Under the pieces are notes generated by a model. That model was not told where the DNA came from. It did not search any database and saw only the letters and a program-made list of their open reading frames with translations. This document shows positions 1 through 5,910 of a stretch of DNA of 6,788 nucleotides, piece by piece. A program made the translations under genes and the position numbers. This DNA comes from Actinomycetota bacterium (GTDB taxonomy: Bacteria > Actinomycetota > Actinomycetes > S36-B12 > CAIYMF01): positions 1 through 6,788 of the forward strand of contig WLOZ01000100.1 in NCBI GenBank assembly GCA_009699025.1, given 5' to 3'. The first letter of the stretch is position 1, and each line of letters opens with the position of its first letter.

Positions 1-1
1 T

Positions 2-1315
2 GTGATCCTTCGCATCCACCGTGCGTGGTGGGTCGCCCTCGTGACCTTCCTAGTGCTGCTCGCGTCGGCTGCCTTCCGTTCGACCTTCGGCGTAATGCTG
101 GTGCCGATCGAGGATGATCTTGGCTGGAGCCGAGCCGCCACCAGCCTCGCCGTGTCGGTGAACCTAGTTTTCTACGGAATCACCGCACCCTTCGCTGCGG
201 CACTGATGGAGCGATTCGGAATTCGTCGAATCGCTTCACTGGCACTGGCACTCATCGCCGTCGGAACAGGCCTCACCGCTGTGATGACGGTGTCGTGGCA
301 GCTGGTGCTGCTGTGGGGCGTGTTCGTGGGCCTCGGCGTTGGGTCGACCGCGCTGGTGTTCGGAGCCTTCGTGGCAAATCGATGGTTCGCCCGCCACCGC
401 GGACTCGTACTCGGCATCTTCGGAGCCGCCTTCTCCACCGGGCAGTTGGTGTTTCTGCCCTCGCTCGCCCACCTCATCGAGTCGCAGGGATGGCGTGCGG
501 CGTCACTTGCGGTGGCGTCGATGTGTGCGCTGCTCATCCCGCTGGTCGTGTGGGTTCTGCGCGACCGCCCGGCCGACGTGGGGCTGCGCCCCCTCGGGGC
601 TACCGGCGAGCCAACGGTCGAGGAGCAGATGTCACGCACCACGGGCTCGGGCTGGAGTGCTGCCAATACGGCCATCACCACACTGCGAAGCGTGTCGCGC
701 ACCGGCCCCTTCTGGCTTCTCGCCGGAACCTTCTTCGTGTGCGGGTGGACCACCAACGGAATCGTCAGCACACACTTCGTGCCCGCCATGCACGACCACG
801 GAATGGGCGCCACCACCGCGGCCTCGATGCTGGCCATCGTGGGTCTGTTCGACATCATCGGCACCATCGGCTCGGGCTGGCTTACCGACCGCGTCGACCC
901 CCGACTCCTCCTCGCGGTGTACTACGCCCTGCGCGGTGTAGCGCTGCTCATCACGCCCATCGTGCTGGGGCCCGAGGTGGAGCCGCCACTGATTCTGATG
1001 CTGGCACTTTTCGGGCTCGACTGGGTGGCAACCGTGCCCCCTACCGCGGTGCTGTGCCGCCGCATCTACGGCACGTCGCGCGGCACCGTGGTGTTCGGCT
1101 GGGTGTTCGCGGCCCACATGATCGGCGCCGCCGCCGCGGCCTCGGTATCGGGCTGGATGCGCGCCTCCCAAGGCGACTACTCCACCGCGTGGTGGCTGGC
1201 GGGTGGACTGGCCGTGGCGGCGGGGGCGGCCGCCCTTGCGATTCCGCGCGTGACGATTGGCGAGCCGGCCACCAACCTGCTGGCCGACGCCGAGCCCGTG
1301 CCGCCCAAGGCCTGA
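2..1315 (+). CDS. MFS transporter, monocarboxylate/oxalate-formate antiporter-like
   Basis: This is an inner-membrane secondary transporter of the major facilitator superfamily; the substrate cannot be read from the sequence. The 437-residue protein shows twelve hydrophobic helices in two sets of six (roughly residues 10-187 and 235-415), split by a hydrophilic loop at 188-234. The signature loop between helices 2 and 3 reads LMERFGIRR (68-76), and its counterpart in the second half reads GWLTDRVDPR (292-301). NRWFARHRG (126-134) before helix 5 and the early IEDDLGWSR (36-44) resemble the MCT/oxalate-formate antiporter branch, where monocarboxylates are typical substrates; that assignment is inferred. 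The tail from about 416 is hydrophilic. The GTG at position 2 places helix 1 where family members begin, so it may be the true start, but only one base lies upstream, so the ribosome binding site and any earlier start are off-window. The stop is 7 bp from the convergent acyltransferase stop. Confidence 0.9.
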   Translation: MILRIHRAWWVALVTFLVLLASAAFRSTFGVMLVPIEDDLGWSRAATSLAVSVNLVFYGITAPFAAALMERFGIRRIASLALALIAVGTGLTAVMTVSWQLVLLWGVFVGLGVGSTALVFGAFVANRWFARHRGLVLGIFGAAFSTGQLVFLPSLAHLIESQGWRAASLAVASMCALLIPLVVWVLRDRPADVGLRPLGATGEPTVEEQMSRTTGSGWSAANTAITTLRSVSRTGPFWLLAGTFFVCGWTTNGIVSTHFVPAMHDHGMGATTAASMLAIVGLFDIIGTIGSGWLTDRVDPRLLLAVYYALRGVALLITPIVLGPEVEPPLILMLALFGLDWVATVPPTAVLCRRIYGTSRGTVVFGWVFAAHMIGAAAAASVSGWMRASQGDYSTAWWLAGGLAVAAGAAALAIPRVTIGEPATNLLADAEPVPPKA

Positions 1316-1322
1316 AGATCAG

Positions 1323-2045
1323 TTAGGGAAGGTCGTCGCGGCTCCACGTGATGCCTGTGCGCACGACTCTGGCCGGCGCCCCCGCAAGCACCACACCATC
1401 GGGGTGCTCACCCGCGGTCACGATGGAGCCAAGGCCCACCACGGTGTCGCGGCCCAGCACAGCACCGCCCAGTACCGCGCTGTCGCGCCCGAGCCACCCG
1501 TGCGTGCCGATGCGAATGTGCCCGCCGAAGGCGTTGAGTCGCTGACCCGTTGATGCGTCGCGAATCGCATGCATGTCGTCGGTCTGCAGCGTGATGTTAG
1601 TAGCCCACAACTGGTCGCGACCCACGACGATCGACCCACCATTGCGAGCCTGCAGTTCGAAGGTAGCGATTGCCGTCGCCTCCCCCTTGAGCACGATCGT
1701 GCTCGCATCACCCAGCGCCACCGTGCCATGGCGCAGTGAGCTGCCGGGGCCGATGAAGAGCAGAGGACCGTGCCCCCACATCCTGATCGCGGGCATTACC
1801 TCGGCACGCTCGGCCAGCACCACCAGTGCGTCAGTGGCAGGTGGGTGAGCCGACGACGTGAAGAAGAAACGTGAGTCAGGCGCGGATTCGCCCGTCAGAT
1901 ACAGGCGGTTACCTCGGTCAGCCCACCCGTCGGGGGTGTCGGTTTCGACGAGTACGAGGTCGAGCGAATCGATTCGCGAGGCGTCGACACCAGCCGCGAG
2001 CAGCCTGGCCCGATCGGCGGCGGCCAGCTTCGCCGAACGTGCCAT
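1323..2045 (-). CDS. Left-handed beta-helix acyltransferase (hexapeptide-repeat family)
   Basis: This is probably a cytosolic CoA-dependent acetyl/acyltransferase that modifies a sugar or surface polysaccharide; the acceptor is unknown. From the ATG at 2045 the protein has 240 residues. Residues 95-215 carry the imperfect hexapeptide repeats of a left-handed beta-helix, including GHIRIGTHGWLGRDSAVLGG (175-194) and VLGRDTVVGLGSIVT (196-210). The ending GVVLAGAPARVVRTGITW (217-234) matches the conserved GNPAkvvr tail of this family. TDDMHAIRDASTGQRLN (155-171) corresponds to the active-site loop, with His159 the likely catalytic base. Such enzymes often lie in capsule or O-antigen clusters, but no glycosyltransferase or polysaccharide gene is visible here, so it looks solitary. 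A longer frame opens with TTG at 2102, but the ATG at 2045 has GGAGG five bases upstream and is preferred; the extra 19 residues show no family feature. Family assignment is firm; the substrate is not known. Confidence 0.88.
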   Translation of the reverse strand: MARSAKLAAADRARLLAAGVDASRIDSLDLVLVETDTPDGWADRGNRLYLTGESAPDSRFFFTSSAHPPATDALVVLAERAEVMPAIRMWGHGPLLFIGPGSSLRHGTVALGDASTIVLKGEATAIATFELQARNGGSIVVGRDQLWATNITLQTDDMHAIRDASTGQRLNAFGGHIRIGTHGWLGRDSAVLGGAVLGRDTVVGLGSIVTAGEHPDGVVLAGAPARVVRTGITWSRDDLP

Positions 2046-2050
2046 CGTGA

Positions 2051-2055
2051 CCTCC
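2051..2055 (-). promoter_or_regulatory. Ribosome binding site that decides the acyltransferase start
   Basis: On the minus strand GGAGG lies five bases before the ATG at 2045-2043. This near-consensus Shine-Dalgarno sequence falls inside the longer TTG-initiated frame that opens at 2102, so it argues for the internal ATG as the real start. Confidence 0.7.
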
Positions 2056-2135
2056 ACCAGGTTGCGCCGTCGCGACGTAACGACGGGTACCACATTCTGC
2101 AAGAATCAATGAGCACCGTAGGCAGTGGGTGCGCA

Positions 2136-2208
2136 GCGCCCGTAGCTCAACGGATAGAGCCACTGGTTTCTACCCAGTCGGTTGGGGGTTCGAGTCCCTC
2201 CGGGCGCA
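2136..2208 (+). tRNA. tRNA-Arg (anticodon TCT)
   Basis: A complete 73-nt cloverleaf can be folded by hand. The acceptor stem is GCGCCCG (2136-2142) with CGGGCGC (2201-2207), all seven pairs Watson-Crick. The D stem is GCTC/GAGC (2145-2148, 2157-2160) with an eight-base loop. The anticodon stem is ACTGG/CCAGT (2162-2166, 2174-2178) around the loop TTTCTAC. This puts anticodon TCT at 2169-2171, reading AGA and in part AGG codons. The variable loop is five bases. The T stem is GGGGG/CCCTC with one G-T wobble, around TTCGAGT (2189-2195). The discriminator base is A2208. The genome continues CCG, so the 3' CCA end is not encoded and must be added by the CCA-adding enzyme. It is transcribed away from the acyltransferase gene and towards the convergent propeller gene. 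I see no convincing sigma70-type promoter in the 90 bp upstream. Confidence 0.97.
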
Positions 2209-2224
2209 CCGTTCTGGTGTTTCG

Positions 2225-2285
2225 GCGAGTCCATCACTCGTTGTGGCTTCAACCGCCGCGAAGCCACAACAGGTGATGGACTCGC
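2225..2285. repeat. Long imperfect palindrome, possible bidirectional terminator or repeat element
   Basis: Two 26-nt arms (2225-2250 and 2260-2285) are reverse complements except at two adjacent positions, around a nine-base loop AACCGCCGC (2251-2259). The outer block is 13 bp (GCGAGTCCATCAC with its complement) and the inner block 11 bp (GTTGTGGCTTC with its complement). In plus-strand RNA one of the two odd positions is a U-G wobble, leaving a single true mismatch. The element begins 16 bases after the tRNA and ends about 50 bases before the convergent propeller gene's stop, so a bidirectional terminator is the simplest role. Against a standard intrinsic terminator, the stem is unusually long and no T-run follows on either strand. 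A REP/MITE-like mobile palindrome is the alternative. The palindrome itself is directly visible; its function is inferred. Confidence 0.8.
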
Positions 2286-2336
2286 GCAGCAAGGGATGAT
2301 CCCCGAGTGAACGCACTGCCTCACCCCGGCGTCTGG

Positions 2337-4028
2337 TCAGCCGCCCACCGTTCGCGCAACGGATGTCGTCACCGTGCTGCCGGTGGGGTTGGTGGCGGTC
2401 ACCCGGCACGACAGCCCTCGATCGCGGTCGGCCGCCTTCGGCACGTACGTCTTCGACGTCGCCCGCGCGATGGCGCTGCCACCGCGCAGCCACCGGAAGG
2501 CCAGCGTCTTGGCGCCGGTCCACGCCGACTTGCACGTCACCGCGACGCCTACCCGCGGTGAGGCACTCGACAGCGCGGCGCGCGTGCGCGCGAATGGCTT
2601 GGGCAGCGCCGTGGTGGCGGCCACGAGGCCGAAGGTGGTGTCGTCGATGTACGTCAGGGTGGCGCGACCGGCAGGGTCGAGCACCATTCCGGTCGTCATC
2701 TGGGTGTAGGGCCGCGCGGGCAGGGTCGGCTGCTCGGTGAATGCCGTCCCCCAGCCCGTGCGCCAGGTCGTCGACGCCCCGAGGGCGACGGTGCCGCCGC
2801 CGGCGGCGTAGGGGGCGGGAAGCAGCATCACGGCCGTACCATCGCCGGCGAGCACCGGGTCCATGCGGGCCATCGTGATGTCATCGATGGAGCTGTCCAC
2901 GGAGACGGCTTCCACCAACCGGGCAGCGGACCAGGGCCCGCCCAGGGTCGTGCGCTGCGCCAGCATGGTGCTGGCAGTCCGCCACGGGGGGGCCGTGCCA
3001 TCCCTGAGGTCGAGGAAGCGCACCACGGCGCCGCCGCCCGGCGTCATCGCGAGGCTGGGCGACGCGGCATACCGTCCCGGGCCCACGAGCGATCCACTCA
3101 TGGTCCACGGCGACGTGGGCGTGGGCCTGTGCAGCACCCGGATGCCCCGAGCGACGGCGTCGACGCTGTAGCCCGAGGTTCCCGAGACGATGTCGACAAA
3201 TGCCAATGCCGTGGCGGTGCCGGAAGTCTCGACGTCGACGAGTCGCGACGCGGCGAGGCCACTGGGCGTGACCGAGCCGGCCACGAGCACCGGGGACCAC
3301 GTGTCGCCTCGACGGGAGCGGACCTTGACGTCGATCAAGGCACCCGAGAGCTGGATCCACGCGACCGTGACCGACCGCGAGCTGTCGATGCCGGCCACGA
3401 GGTCGAAGGGCAGTGAGGTGACTCCCACGTCTCCCAGTTGCTGCCACGCGCCGCTGGTGCCGGCACGCCTGGCCGCTCGAATCTCGAACCCGAACGGACT
3501 CACGATCCCCCACGCCGCCACCGCGCTGCCGTCGGTGGCGGTGCCGAAGGCCACCGGCACCGACGAGATGCTGTCTCCCCCTGAGACAGTCGCCGGCGCA
3601 GGGACGGCGGTGGCCGCCGCCGCCACCCGGGCGACGCGCACCCTGACGGAGCCGCCCATCGACTCACCCCAGCCGAGCAGGAACTCCGATCCGGCAGGGC
3701 GCAGCGTGACGACCGGCCAGCTGGCAGAAGGGCCGTCGGTGACGATGGAGTCCGTCAAGGTGAGCGGGGTCAGCGTCACGAAGGTGTTGGTGCCCGGCCG
3801 GCGGATGGCCATGCGAACGGTGTTGAGCGTGGACGTCCACGCCACTCCCACCGTGCCGTCGGGGAGCACGGCCATCGACGGCCCGTACACGTCGACGACA
3901 GGTGGGGCGATGCTGATCGGGGCGCCGAACGCGCGAACCGGCATTGACTGGGCAGGAGTCACGAAGGTGGTGGCGCCGAGCGCCGCGACCACCGCGCCGG
4001 CGAGCCACGCCCACGCACGAGGCCTCAT
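2337..4028 (-). CDS. Secreted beta-propeller-like protein with C-terminal Ig-like domain (paralogue 2)
   Basis: This is an exported protein of 563 residues with unknown function. Residues 1-28 look like a signal peptide: RPR, then a hydrophobic stretch, then TPAQS before the mature part. About eight repeats of 50-65 residues follow, each with a glycine-turn strand such as LPDGTVGVAW (55-64), GSEFLLGW (113-120), DGSAVAAW (166-173), GGAVVRF (332-338) or AGRATLTY (453-460). These are often followed by a W-containing strand such as TWSPVLVAG (243-251) or PWSAARLV (365-372). This suggests a beta-propeller, but no full sialidase Asp-box or catalytic set is visible. Residues about 475-563 form an Ig-like domain with Cys499 and Cys541, the central Trp513 and the ending CRVTATNPTG (541-550). 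There is no LPXTG motif or C-terminal membrane helix, so release or non-covalent attachment is likely. The ATG at 4028 overlaps the upstream gene's TGA as ATGA and has GGAGG eight bases upstream. A longer in-frame extension to 4214 merely reads through the upstream gene out of frame. Confidence 0.85.
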   Translation of the reverse strand: MRPRAWAWLAGAVVAALGATTFVTPAQSMPVRAFGAPISIAPPVVDVYGPSMAVLPDGTVGVAWTSTLNTVRMAIRRPGTNTFVTLTPLTLTDSIVTDGPSASWPVVTLRPAGSEFLLGWGESMGGSVRVRVARVAAAATAVPAPATVSGGDSISSVPVAFGTATDGSAVAAWGIVSPFGFEIRAARRAGTSGAWQQLGDVGVTSLPFDLVAGIDSSRSVTVAWIQLSGALIDVKVRSRRGDTWSPVLVAGSVTPSGLAASRLVDVETSGTATALAFVDIVSGTSGYSVDAVARGIRVLHRPTPTSPWTMSGSLVGPGRYAASPSLAMTPGGGAVVRFLDLRDGTAPPWRTASTMLAQRTTLGGPWSAARLVEAVSVDSSIDDITMARMDPVLAGDGTAVMLLPAPYAAGGGTVALGASTTWRTGWGTAFTEQPTLPARPYTQMTTGMVLDPAGRATLTYIDDTTFGLVAATTALPKPFARTRAALSSASPRVGVAVTCKSAWTGAKTLAFRWLRGGSAIARATSKTYVPKAADRDRGLSCRVTATNPTGSTVTTSVARTVGG

Positions 4029-5722
4029 GCGACCGTCCTCCCGGGCGAGGCCGACACCGTGGTGCCGGTGGGATTGGCGGCCGTCACCCGGCACACCAGG
4101 GTCTTGCCCCGGTCGGCGGAGGTGGGCGTGTACTTCGACGCGGTGGAGCGCACCACCCCGTTCACCCGCCACTGTCGCGTGATGCTCGCCGCGTCGGTGA
4201 ACGCGAAGCCGCACACCGACGCCACACCCACCCGCGGCACAGCGGTGATGCGCGCGGACTGCCGCACGAACGGCTTGGGCAGCGCCGACTGCACCACGAT
4301 GACGTCACCGGTGCCGAACTGCACCCCCAGGGCCGTGGCCCGGCCCGAGGCGGCAATCACCAGCCCCGACGTGGTGGTCACGCCCATGCCGGTCGACGAG
4401 GACCACGTCCCCGACCACGACGAGCGGCGCACGAAGCCGGTGGTCCAGAGCGGCGCGGCCGGCTGGGGCACCGGGGCGGACACCAGCACCTCGCCGGCGG
4501 GGCCGAGCGCCGCGGCCGACAAGAGAGGGACGATGCTCTCACTGCTGGAGATCCCCAAGGATGACACGGTGAGGGCTGGGGTCCACGCCCCAGAGCCCTG
4601 CTGCTGCGCCACCCGCTGGTCGACGCCGTATCCCGGACTGCCGCTGTCAGATCCCACGGCACCGCGCAACCGCTCGAATTGCACCAGCGCGCCGCCCGCG
4701 CTGGCCAGGGCGAGGGGTAGCACGTTGACCTCGCCGGGCTGGCCCAGCGTGGCGGCCGTGACCCACGCACCGGAATCGGCCGGGCGCTCGCGCACCCGCA
4801 CCACCGTGGGCATCACCGGCGCCAGAATCGGAAAGGGAACCGTGCCGGTGCTGGCCGCGATGCCGGCGACGATGAAGCCCTCCGGTGTCGCCGCCATCGT
4901 CACCAATGGCCCCAGGCTGCCGATGGTGGTGGTGTCGGTGAAGGTGCCCACCGGCTGGGTGGCGGCGGAGCCGAGGGCAGCCGGCGGAGCGCACTTGCTG
5001 CGCACGGCCACGGTGGAGGGCGTGAAGCTGGCCGAACCGATCGCGCACACCGTGCCCGACGAGTGCACCGCGACGCGCGACACGAATGCCCAGGGCCCGG
5101 GAATCGATGCCACGGGGACGCTGGTCACGGTCACGGCCGGCCGCCACGACGACGACTCGGTGTCCCGCACCCGCACGCTGAAGGGGGTGGGAGATGCGTC
5201 GGTGAAGTACGACACCGCCGCGCGACCGCTGGCGTTGGTGGCTACGTCGGCCAGGTAGACGTAGTCGGGCCCGGCCAGCACGGTGTGCGAGCCCACGGGC
5301 GCGCCCGACCTGCTGAGCCGCTGCGCCTGGATGCGCTGGAACGAGCCGTTCCTCTCCCGCCACACCAGCAGGAAGTGCATGGGTCCGGCTGCGCGCAGCA
5401 CCAGCTGCTGCAGGCTGGGGAACACGGCCCCGGACGCCGACCAGCCGGGCGCCAGGGGAATGACGGTGGGTGCCCCCCAGGACGAGTTGCCCGCCGGCCG
5501 CACCCTGACCACAAGGGAGGCGCCGGACGCGTCGGCCCACGCGGCCGCCACCGTTCCGTCGGGCAGCACCGCCAGCTGCTGCGAGGCCCCCGGTGGCGCC
5601 ACGCCAGTGCCCAGCGTGATGGGGGCCCCGAGCGGACCCACCGGCGCAGACGCCGCGGGCGCGGGGAGCAGAACGGCGGCAGTCGCGGCCAGCGTCATCG
5701 CCATCACGCCCAGCCGTCGCAT
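4025..5722 (-). CDS. Secreted beta-propeller-like protein with C-terminal Ig-like domain (paralogue 1)
   Basis: This is the first gene of the pair, 565 residues from the ATG at 5722, with unknown function. Residues 1-26 are a clear signal peptide: MRRLG, a hydrophobic core, then APAASA before PVGPLGAP. About eight propeller-like repeats follow, with strand motifs near residues 53-62 (LPDGTVAAAW), 114-121, 165-173, 222-230, 281-288, 343-350, 409-417 and 459-469. Partner strands include SSWRPAVTV (191-199) and GAWTPALTV (378-386). Residues about 480-565 form the Ig-like domain: ALPKPFVR (480-487), PRVGVASVC (496-504), Trp518, ADRGKTLVCRVTAANPTG (536-553). Cys504 and Cys544 are its likely disulfide. 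Cys226 and Cys244 in the propeller are not matched in paralogue 2. There is no sorting signal or anchor. Export and binding or structural work at the cell surface is inferred. A GTG at 5737 would add five residues; the ATG is preferred because GAGG lies nine bases upstream and it directly heads the signal peptide. Confidence 0.85.
   Translation of the reverse strand: MRRLGVMAMTLAATAAVLLPAPAASAPVGPLGAPITLGTGVAPPGASQQLAVLPDGTVAAAWADASGASLVVRVRPAGNSSWGAPTVIPLAPGWSASGAVFPSLQQLVLRAAGPMHFLLVWRERNGSFQRIQAQRLSRSGAPVGSHTVLAGPDYVYLADVATNASGRAAVSYFTDASPTPFSVRVRDTESSSWRPAVTVTSVPVASIPGPWAFVSRVAVHSSGTVCAIGSASFTPSTVAVRSKCAPPAALGSAATQPVGTFTDTTTIGSLGPLVTMAATPEGFIVAGIAASTGTVPFPILAPVMPTVVRVRERPADSGAWVTAATLGQPGEVNVLPLALASAGGALVQFERLRGAVGSDSGSPGYGVDQRVAQQQGSGAWTPALTVSSLGISSSESIVPLLSAAALGPAGEVLVSAPVPQPAAPLWTTGFVRRSSWSGTWSSSTGMGVTTTSGLVIAASGRATALGVQFGTGDVIVVQSALPKPFVRQSARITAVPRVGVASVCGFAFTDAASITRQWRVNGVVRSTASKYTPTSADRGKTLVCRVTAANPTGTTVSASPGRTVA
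4037..4041 (-). promoter_or_regulatory. Ribosome binding site of paralogue 2, inside the end of paralogue 1
   Basis: GGAGG on the minus strand, eight bases before the ATG at 4028-4026, lies within the last codons of the upstream gene. Together with the ATGA stop/start overlap it points to translational coupling, and it fixes the start just before the signal peptide. Confidence 0.65.
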
Positions 5723-5758
5723 CGCCCTCACCCTCACCGTTCTTCCGATTCTCCGGTC

Positions 5759-5806
5759 ACGATACGTCGGCGCTCAGCGAAAGTCTGCCATTTCAGCAAC
5801 ATTTCA
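5759..5806 (-). promoter_or_regulatory. Candidate promoter/operator of the propeller-Ig operon
   Basis: On the minus strand a -10-like TATCGT lies at 5764-5759, about 37 bases before the ATG at 5722. No good -35 hexamer sits 16-18 bases further up. Instead the 7-mer TGAAATG occurs twice (5806-5800 and 5795-5789) with an 11-base period, close to one helical turn, a spacing and placement that would fit an activator site compensating for a weak -35. This stretch is the most AT-rich part of the gap. It is a pattern-based guess with no known regulator. Confidence 0.25.
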
Positions 5807-5834
5807 CCTCGGCCGCGGGGCCTGAGGGCAGGTC

Positions 5835-5871
5835 CGCACCCGATGCTCCTCGGGTCGGAGCTACGGGTGCG
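5835..5871 (-). terminator. Hairpin downstream of the kup remnant, possible terminator
   Basis: CGCACCCG (5835-5842) pairs perfectly with CGGGTGCG (5864-5871). After a 2x2 internal loop, GCTCC (5845-5849) pairs with GGAGC (5857-5861) around a seven-base loop. It lies 40 bases past the stop of the kup remnant and upstream of the propeller operon, where a kup terminator would be expected. No T-run follows, as is often the case in GC-rich actinomycetes. The stem is plain; termination is inferred. Confidence 0.45.
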
Positions 5872-5910
5872 CCGAGGCAGGGGCTGGCCGCCGCGTACAG
5901 CCGACGAGGA

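Noticed and set aside
410..445. The coordinates attached to the propeller-cysteine finding
   Set aside because: Those coordinates do not mark the cysteines. The Cys226 and Cys244 codons lie on the minus strand at about 4989-5047; read that finding with these positions.
295..1326. A 343-codon plus-strand frame overlapping the MFS gene
   Set aside because: The product is Arg/Gly/His-rich, typical of a shifted GC-rich frame; the transporter frame has twelve clear helices.
2062..2090. A sigma70-like promoter for tRNA-Arg (TTGCGC with GGGTAC)
   Set aside because: The -10 match is too poor to claim over chance in this base composition.
2046..2102. A 19-residue N-terminal extension of the acyltransferase from a TTG
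   Set aside because: The strong GGAGG five bases before the ATG at 2045 lies inside it, and the extension has no conserved feature.
2136..2210. A tRNA-borne attachment site with a duplicated 3' end
   Set aside because: By eye no second copy of the tRNA 3' end is present in the window, and there is no integrase gene.
2225..2285. An integron attC site
   Set aside because: The palindrome lacks the RYYYAAC and GTTRRRY end cores, and no integrase or cassette genes are present.
3190..4182. A 330-codon open frame on the plus strand, antisense to paralogue 2
   Set aside because: Same reasoning: it crosses the ATGA junction of two well-supported minus-strand genes and resembles no protein family.
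4029..4214. A 62-residue N-terminal extension of paralogue 2
   Set aside because: It is the upstream gene's Ig coding read out of frame, it is His/Arg-rich, and it would bury the signal peptide.
4059..5258. A 399-codon open frame on the plus strand, antisense to paralogue 1
   Set aside because: Long antisense frames are expected in GC-rich coding DNA. The translation is low-complexity with no family features, while the minus strand has a signal peptide, repeats and an Ig domain.
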